The position numbers were made by a program, and so were the translations under genes. Positions 6,662 to 10,710 of a DNA stretch of 10,710 nt are shown here, one piece after another. The DNA comes from Alphaproteobacteria bacterium (lineage in GTDB: Bacteria; Pseudomonadota; Alphaproteobacteria; Sphingomonadales; Sphingomonadaceae), in NCBI GenBank assembly GCA_028293005.1, contig JAQGLH010000346.1:1-10710 (forward strand). The letters are read 5' to 3'. How positions within the stretch are numbered: position 1 is the stretch's first letter; every line of letters starts with the position of its first letter. A model generated the notes under the pieces. It worked only from the letters and a program-made list of their open reading frames with translations, did no database searches and was not told the origin of the DNA.

Positions 6662-8062
6662 GTGAGCACGATGCTTGAAGCAAGCGCGACCGAGGCTGGA
6701 AAGCTTAACAGGATTCGCGAAAGCCTCGACACTTGGTTCGTGAAGGATGCGGAATCGGGACGTTTCCGGCTCGACCGCGAAGTCTTCACCGATCCCGACC
6801 TGTTCGAGCTCGAGATGAAGCATATCTTCGAGCGCAACTGGATTTTCCTCGGGCATGAAAGCCAGCTTGCCAAGCCCAACGACTTCATGACCGCCTATAT
6901 CGGGCGGCAGCCGGTGCTGCTGTCGCGGACCCGCTCGGGCGAGCTGAAATGTTTCATCAACGCCTGCTCGCACCGCGGCGCGCGCATCTGCCGCGAGCGC
7001 GCCGGCAACAAGAAGAATTTCACCTGTCCGTTCCATGGCTGGACCTATTCGACCGCCGGCGAACTGCTCGACGTCACCGATCAGGCGCAGGGCGGCTATC
7101 TGCCGACCTTCGACCGTGCCGATTATGCGCTCGAGGAGATCGGGCGGCTCGAATCGTATCGCGGCTTCATTTTCGGCAGCCTGTCGCCGGACGTCGTCCC
7201 GCTCGAGGATTATCTCGCCGGCGCCAAGACGATGATCGACCTGATGGTCGATCAATCGCCGGCCGGCGAGTGGGAAGTGCTGCGCGGGGCGACCCGCTAT
7301 ACCTACAAGGGCAATTGGAAGCTGCAGGCCGAAAACGGTCTCGACGGCTATCATATCGGCAACGTCCACGCGAGCTACTTCATGACGGTGCAGCGCCGCT
7401 TCGACGGCAAGTCGACCAATGATACCAAGGCGTTCGACTTCGGCACATGGGACCAGCTCGAGGGGGGATCCTTCTCATTCCACAACGGCCATTCGGTGCT
7501 GTGGAACGATTACGCCAATTTCCAGGATCGGCCGAACTACGAGCTGCTCGACTGGCTCAAGCAGAAGTACGGCGCGGACCTCGCCAAGTGGATGAACGGG
7601 CGTATCCGCAACCTGCTGCTGTTCCCGAACGTCTTCCTGATGGATCAGACGAGCACGCAGATCCGCATCCTGCGGCCGATCTCGGTCGATGAGACCGAGG
7701 TGATCACTTACTGCATCGCGCCGGTCGGCGAGAGCGCCAAGGCGCGCGCGCTGCGCATTCGCCAATATGAGGATTTCTTCAACGCTAGCGGCATGGCGAC
7801 GCCGGACGATCTGACCGAGTTCAACAACTGCCAGATCGGTTTCGGCCATGGGCCGGGCAGGTACAACGACATGTCCCGCGGCGCATCGCGCTTCGTGCGC
7901 GGCGCGAACGACCACGGCAAGGCCATCAATCTCAATGTGGTGATGAGCGGCGAACAGGTTGCCGACGAGGGGCTGTATATCGCGATTCACGAAGATTGGG
8001 TTGGCCGGATGAAGGCCGCCGTTGCGGAGGAGATGAACGAATTGGCGGAAGCAGCGGAATGA
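6662..8062 (+). CDS. Ring-hydroxylating oxygenase alpha subunit 1, benzoate/toluate 1,2-dioxygenase (BenA/XylX) type
   Basis: This 466-residue protein is the catalytic subunit of a Rieske non-haem iron dioxygenase, which adds O2 to an aromatic acid to give a cis-dihydrodiol, using electrons from a reductase. The Rieske centre is C102-S-H104 with 17 residues to C122-PF-H125. The mononuclear iron site sits in NWKLQAENGLDGYHIGNVH, with D228, H231 and H236. The stretches RPNYELLDWLKQKYG, RNLLLFPNVFLMDQTSTQIR and QYEDFFNASGMATPDDL match the benzoate/toluate group as I know it. The GTG start is preceded by AGGAG at 8 bases; the ATG three codons later would be too far from that site. The stop TGA overlaps the beta-subunit ATG (ATGA), so the two are translationally coupled. 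No BenC-type reductase is present. The exact substrate is not determined; a benzoate-like acid is likely. Confidence 0.92.
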   Translation: MSTMLEASATEAGKLNRIRESLDTWFVKDAESGRFRLDREVFTDPDLFELEMKHIFERNWIFLGHESQLAKPNDFMTAYIGRQPVLLSRTRSGELKCFINACSHRGARICRERAGNKKNFTCPFHGWTYSTAGELLDVTDQAQGGYLPTFDRADYALEEIGRLESYRGFIFGSLSPDVVPLEDYLAGAKTMIDLMVDQSPAGEWEVLRGATRYTYKGNWKLQAENGLDGYHIGNVHASYFMTVQRRFDGKSTNDTKAFDFGTWDQLEGGSFSFHNGHSVLWNDYANFQDRPNYELLDWLKQKYGADLAKWMNGRIRNLLLFPNVFLMDQTSTQIRILRPISVDETEVITYCIAPVGESAKARALRIRQYEDFFNASGMATPDDLTEFNNCQIGFGHGPGRYNDMSRGASRFVRGANDHGKAINLNVVMSGEQVADEGLYIAIHEDWVGRMKAAVAEEMNELAEAAE

Positions 8063-8553
8063 CGGTGGATGACGGGCGTTGGCTGTCAATCCAGCGGTTT
8101 TTGGGCAAGGAAGCGCTGCTTCTAGACGATAAGAAATGGGACGAGTGGCTGGAGCTTTACCGGACCGACGCCGAATAGTGGGTTCCGGCGTGGGACGATA
8201 AGGGCGATACGACCACCGATCCGCAGGCTGAGATCTCTTTGATCTATTACGCGAACCGCGGCGGCCTGGAGGATCGTGTCTATCGTATCCGCACCGGGCG
8301 GTCGTCGGCGACGATGCCGCCGATGCGCACCTGCCACCTGTTCAGCTTGCTCGCGGCAGACGAGCGCGAGAACGGCGTCTACGTCCGCACGTCGTGGACG
8401 GTTCAGTCGTTCCGCGAGGACGAGACGCTTACTTATTATGGTTGGGCGGAATACGATCTGGTGCCGGAAGGTGATTCCTGGCTGATCGCCCGCAAGAAGA
8501 CGACCGTCCTCAACGATCTCTCCCGGACGATGCTCGACGTCTACAATATCTAA
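8059..8553 (+). pseudogene. Ring-hydroxylating oxygenase beta subunit (BenB/XylY type) interrupted by an in-frame TAG at codon 40
   Basis: The frame codes for a 164-codon beta subunit, the small structural partner of alpha subunit 1 in an alpha3-beta3 oxygenase. Up to codon 39 it reads as a normal N-terminus (FLGKEALLLDDKKWDEWLEL, then YRTDAE). TAG follows at 8176-8178, and the same frame then continues as WVPAWDDKGDTTTDPQAEIS, LIYYANRGGLEDRVYRIRTG and so on to the usual end LSRTMLDVYNI. Family members as I know them have Tyr or Phe before W-x-P-A-W, so the expected codon is TAT or TAC and one base change explains the stop. No good restart site lies downstream; the first candidate, TTG at 8239, has no Shine-Dalgarno. 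Options are a recent null mutation, stop readthrough by a suppressor tRNA, or a base error. The start ATG overlaps the alpha stop. Confidence 0.88.
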
Positions 8554-8562
8554 GACAATAAG

Positions 8563-8575
8563 CCGCTCGGAGCGG
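8563..8575 (+). promoter_or_regulatory. Small intercistronic hairpin just before the PdxA-like gene's Shine-Dalgarno
   Basis: CCGCT and AGCGG form a perfect 5-bp stem with a CGG loop, ending one base before the AGGAGG site (8577-8582). There is no U run, so it is not a normal terminator. It could protect an mRNA end or affect ribosome loading on the next gene. Confidence 0.3.
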
Positions 8576-8587
8576 TAGGAGGGTGCC

Positions 8588-9580
8588 ATAGCGACGACGC
8601 TTGAAAAGCGACCGATAGTCGGAACGATGGTCGGCGAGCCGGCGGGCATAGGGCCGGAGGTGGTCGCTCGCGCGCTCGCGACCGGGCGGGTGCACGAGGC
8701 CGCGATCCCGGTCCTGATCGGAAGCGCTGCCGCGATGGAACGCGCGCTGGACTTCACCGGGGTCAAGGCACGGGTGCGGGTGATGCGCTCGCTCGAGAAG
8801 CTCAGCGATGATCCCGGCGTGTTCGATATCATCGACACCGGCGCGCTGCCGAGCGGCGACCTTCCGCTGTCGGAGGATACGCAGCGCGCCGGCGAGGCGA
8901 CCGCGATCTGGCTCGACCAGGCCGATGCGCTCGCGCGCGATGGCGCGATCGCCGCGAACGTCATGGGGCCGATCAGCACCGGTTCGCTCAAGCTCGCCAA
9001 CAAGCTCGACAAGGTGATCAGTCCGGAGCCGGGTCACGGCTATCTCGTGCTGCTCACCGGGCCGTTGCGCGTCACCCACCTCACCGACCACATGCCGATC
9101 CGTAAGGTGTGCGACGTCATCACACCCGATCTCATCGTCCACGCGCTCACGCAGATCGACCAGGCGATGACGAGCTGGGGCATCAGCAAGCCGCGGATCG
9201 TCGTTGCCGGCCTCAATCCCCATGCGATGGGCGACGAGGATCGCGAGCAGATCGCTCCCGGTGTCGAGCGCGCGCGCGCGCTGGGTATAGACGTGGTCGG
9301 ACCGGTCAGCCCGGATACGGTGTTCCGCCAATGCATCGAAGGCCGCTACGACATGGTGCTGGCGATGTATCACGACCAGGGGCACATCGCCGTCAAGACC
9401 TGGGGCTTTTCGGGGAATTGCGTGATCATGATGGGGCCCCCCTATCTGTGGGTGTCGATCGCACACGGCACCGCCTATGACATCGTCGGCAAGGGTCTTG
9501 CCGATCCGGCGATGATGCTCAGCGCGATGCGCACTGCGGGCTTCCTCGCTTCCGGTGCGGGTTTCCCTCAGGAGAATTGA
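8588..9580 (+). CDS. PdxA-family NAD-dependent dehydrogenase, probably a TphB-like cis-dihydrodiol dehydrogenase, with an apparent ATA start
   Basis: This protein belongs to the PdxA fold family (4-hydroxythreonine-4-phosphate dehydrogenase, and TphB of terephthalate degradation). With the ATA start it is 330 residues, close to the 329 of E. coli PdxA. Signatures are MVGEPAGIGPE (14-24), GLNPHAMGDED (210-220) and YHDQGHIAVK (261-270). The metal ligands H168, H212 and H262 are present. Residues that bind the phosphorylated substrate in E. coli PdxA (as I recall, T137, N283, R292) align with Gly, Val and Trp here, which argues against pyridoxine synthesis and for a carboxylated diol. AGGAGG (8577-8582) lies 5 bases before ATA at 8588. 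No in-frame ATG, GTG or TTG exists between the upstream TAG (8576) and the ATG at 8627, and starting at 8627 would remove the first beta-strand (RPIVGT). The start is either a rare ATA or a mutated ATG. Confidence 0.87.
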   Translation: MATTLEKRPIVGTMVGEPAGIGPEVVARALATGRVHEAAIPVLIGSAAAMERALDFTGVKARVRVMRSLEKLSDDPGVFDIIDTGALPSGDLPLSEDTQRAGEATAIWLDQADALARDGAIAANVMGPISTGSLKLANKLDKVISPEPGHGYLVLLTGPLRVTHLTDHMPIRKVCDVITPDLIVHALTQIDQAMTSWGISKPRIVVAGLNPHAMGDEDREQIAPGVERARALGIDVVGPVSPDTVFRQCIEGRYDMVLAMYHDQGHIAVKTWGFSGNCVIMMGPPYLWVSIAHGTAYDIVGKGLADPAMMLSAMRTAGFLASGAGFPQEN

Positions 9581-9581
9581 C

Positions 9582-10710
9582 ATCGACGCGACGGCAACAC
9601 GGGCGCTTGCGGCATCGACCCCGACGGCAGTCGATTATCGGCTCTACAGCGATCCCCAAATCTTCGCGGCGGAGCAGGAAGCGATCTTCCACGGCCCGAC
9701 CTGGTCATATCTCGGCCTCGAGGCCGAAGTGCCGAACCAGGGCGACTTTCGTTCGACCAAGGTCGGCACCACGCCGGTGGTGCTCATCCGAGGTCAGGAT
9801 GGGGCGCTCAACGCCTGGGTGAACCGCTGCGCGCATAAGGGCGCGACCGTCTGCCGCTCGCCGCGCGGCCACAGTGCCGACGGCACGTTCGTCTGCGTCT
9901 ACCACCAATGGTCCTACGATTCCGCGGGTAAGCTGATCGGCGTTCCGTTCCGCCGCGGGCTCAAGGGCGTTGGCGGCTATCCGGGCGATTTCGACATTGG
10001 CGCGCACGGTCTCCAGACGCTTCGTGTCGAGAGCATCGCCGGCATGGTATTCGGATCGTTCGCGCAGGATCCGCCTCCGCTGGAGGATTTTCTCGGCGAT
10101 GTGATGGCGGCGAACGTCCGTCGCATCCTGCACCGGCCGATCAGGGTGCTCGGCTATGCCCGCCAGCGGATGGCCGGCAATTGGAAGCTCTATTCGGAAA
10201 ACAGCCGCGATGCCTATCACGGAGGTTTGCTGCATCTCTTCTATCCCACGTTCGGCATCTACCGCCCGAGCCAGGAGAGCCGCGAGGATGTCGACGCGCA
10301 GGGCTATCATTGCATGTTCAGCATTTCGCGCCCCGAGGTCGACGTCGCCTATGAATCGTTCAGCCGGGAGGCCAACCGCGAGATGGGCGGTGGCACCGCC
10401 GAGCTCCAGGATCCGAGAGTCATCGAATATCGTCCCGACATGGCCGACGGCGTCAGCCTGTGCATCCAGTCGCTGTTTCCGTCGGTCGTGCTGCAGCAGA
10501 TCCAGAACACGCTCGCGACGCGCCAGGTGGTGCCGATCGACGCCGGCAGCACCGACCTGATCTGGACCTATTTCGGTTATGAAGATGACGACGAGGAGGT
10601 GACCCGCCACCGCTTGCGCAACCTCAATCTGGTCGGCCCGGCAGGCTTCATTTCGATGGAGGACGGCGAGGCGGTCGAAATCTGCCAGAATGGGGTGTCG
10701 GGCTCGGTCG
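9582..10710 (+). CDS. Ring-hydroxylating oxygenase alpha subunit 2, TphA2/NagG/AndAc type, with an apparent ATC start, cut by the window edge
   Basis: An unbroken frame of 376 codons encodes most of a second Rieske oxygenase alpha subunit. The Rieske ligands are C83-A-H85 and C105-VY-H108. The mononuclear iron site is in YSENSRDAYHGGLLHLFYPT, with D210, H213 and H218. The LLHLF context is typical, as I know the family, of terephthalate, salicylate 5-hydroxylase and anthranilate oxygenases, unlike alpha subunit 1. AGGAG (9570-9574), inside the end of the PdxA-like gene, lies 7 bases before ATC at 9582. Reading from there gives IDATATRALAA, a natural N-terminus if ATC were ATG. The only in-frame standard start upstream is GTG at 9555, which lacks a Shine-Dalgarno; downstream, the first is a GTG at codon 50, well inside the conserved domain. 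The protein has little in common with alpha subunit 1 beyond the metal sites, so this is not a recent duplicate. Its beta subunit, if any, lies beyond the window. Confidence 0.87.
   Translation, partial: MDATATRALAASTPTAVDYRLYSDPQIFAAEQEAIFHGPTWSYLGLEAEVPNQGDFRSTKVGTTPVVLIRGQDGALNAWVNRCAHKGATVCRSPRGHSADGTFVCVYHQWSYDSAGKLIGVPFRRGLKGVGGYPGDFDIGAHGLQTLRVESIAGMVFGSFAQDPPPLEDFLGDVMAANVRRILHRPIRVLGYARQRMAGNWKLYSENSRDAYHGGLLHLFYPTFGIYRPSQESREDVDAQGYHCMFSISRPEVDVAYESFSREANREMGGGTAELQDPRVIEYRPDMADGVSLCIQSLFPSVVLQQIQNTLATRQVVPIDAGSTDLIWTYFGYEDDDEEVTRHRLRNLNLVGPAGFISMEDGEAVEICQNGVSGSV

Noticed and set aside
8176..8178. Pyrrolysine encoded by the in-frame TAG
   Set aside because: Pyrrolysine is known from methanogens and a few bacteria, mostly in methylamine methyltransferases. 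The family has Tyr or Phe here and no pyl genes are in the window.
8510..9583. 357-codon minus-strand open frame opposite the PdxA-like gene
   Set aside because: It is the mirror of a well-conserved gene and has no recognisable domain or ribosome site.
9577..9822. TTG-started plus-strand frame of 81 codons at the end of the PdxA-like gene
   Set aside because: It is out of frame with the Rieske alpha subunit and gives an Arg-rich, meaningless protein.
9705..10610. 301-codon minus-strand open frame opposite alpha subunit 2
   Set aside because: The plus strand in this range codes for an intact Rieske and iron-site protein, so the minus frame is a shadow.
1..10710. CRISPR arrays, tRNA or rRNA genes, insertion sequences
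   Set aside because: I saw no regularly spaced repeats, cloverleaf-like sequences, transposase motifs or terminal inverted repeats.

Overview
The window comes from a high-GC alphaproteobacterium, most likely a sphingomonad (Sphingomonadaceae). The reasons are two large TonB-dependent receptors (TBDRs) of the Sphingomonas type placed next to aromatic ring-hydroxylating oxygenase genes, the GC-rich codon use, and the lack of any local regulator or ferredoxin gene beside the oxygenases. It reads as part of an aromatic-acid catabolic island.

Layout. On the minus strand, from right to left, lie TBDR2 (6009-3748), TBDR1 (3081-802) and the N-terminal half of a flavin-dependent monooxygenase of the NtaA/SnaA/DszA family (727-1, running off the left edge). 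The two receptors are close paralogues. Each carries its own similar promoter and a near-identical GC-rich hairpin terminator, so a whole transcription unit appears to have been duplicated in tandem. On the plus strand, divergent from TBDR2 across a 652-bp intergenic region, runs a tightly packed operon: a benzoate-dioxygenase-type oxygenase alpha subunit (6662-8062), its beta subunit (8059-8553, broken by an in-frame amber codon), a PdxA-family dehydrogenase (8588-9580, like the diol dehydrogenase TphB), and a second Rieske oxygenase alpha subunit of the TphA2/NagG/AndAc type (9582 to the right edge).

How they could work together (inference). The receptors would bring an aromatic acid or related ligand across the outer membrane. 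The Rieske oxygenases would form cis-dihydrodiols. The PdxA-family enzyme would rearomatise a carboxylated diol, as TphB does in terephthalate degradation. The flavin monooxygenase could act on a related substrate. The electron-transfer partners are not in the window.

The most striking observation is a set of three single-base anomalies, all in the plus-strand operon. The beta subunit has TAG where the family has Tyr or Phe. The PdxA-like gene has an ideal Shine-Dalgarno in front of ATA instead of ATG. The second alpha gene has an ideal Shine-Dalgarno in front of ATC instead of ATG. All other coding sequence in these genes is intact. This suggests recent decay, real non-canonical starts and stop readthrough, or localised base errors. 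Also notable is a PdxA-like enzyme that keeps the metal ligands but appears to have lost residues that bind the phosphorylated substrate in true PdxA.
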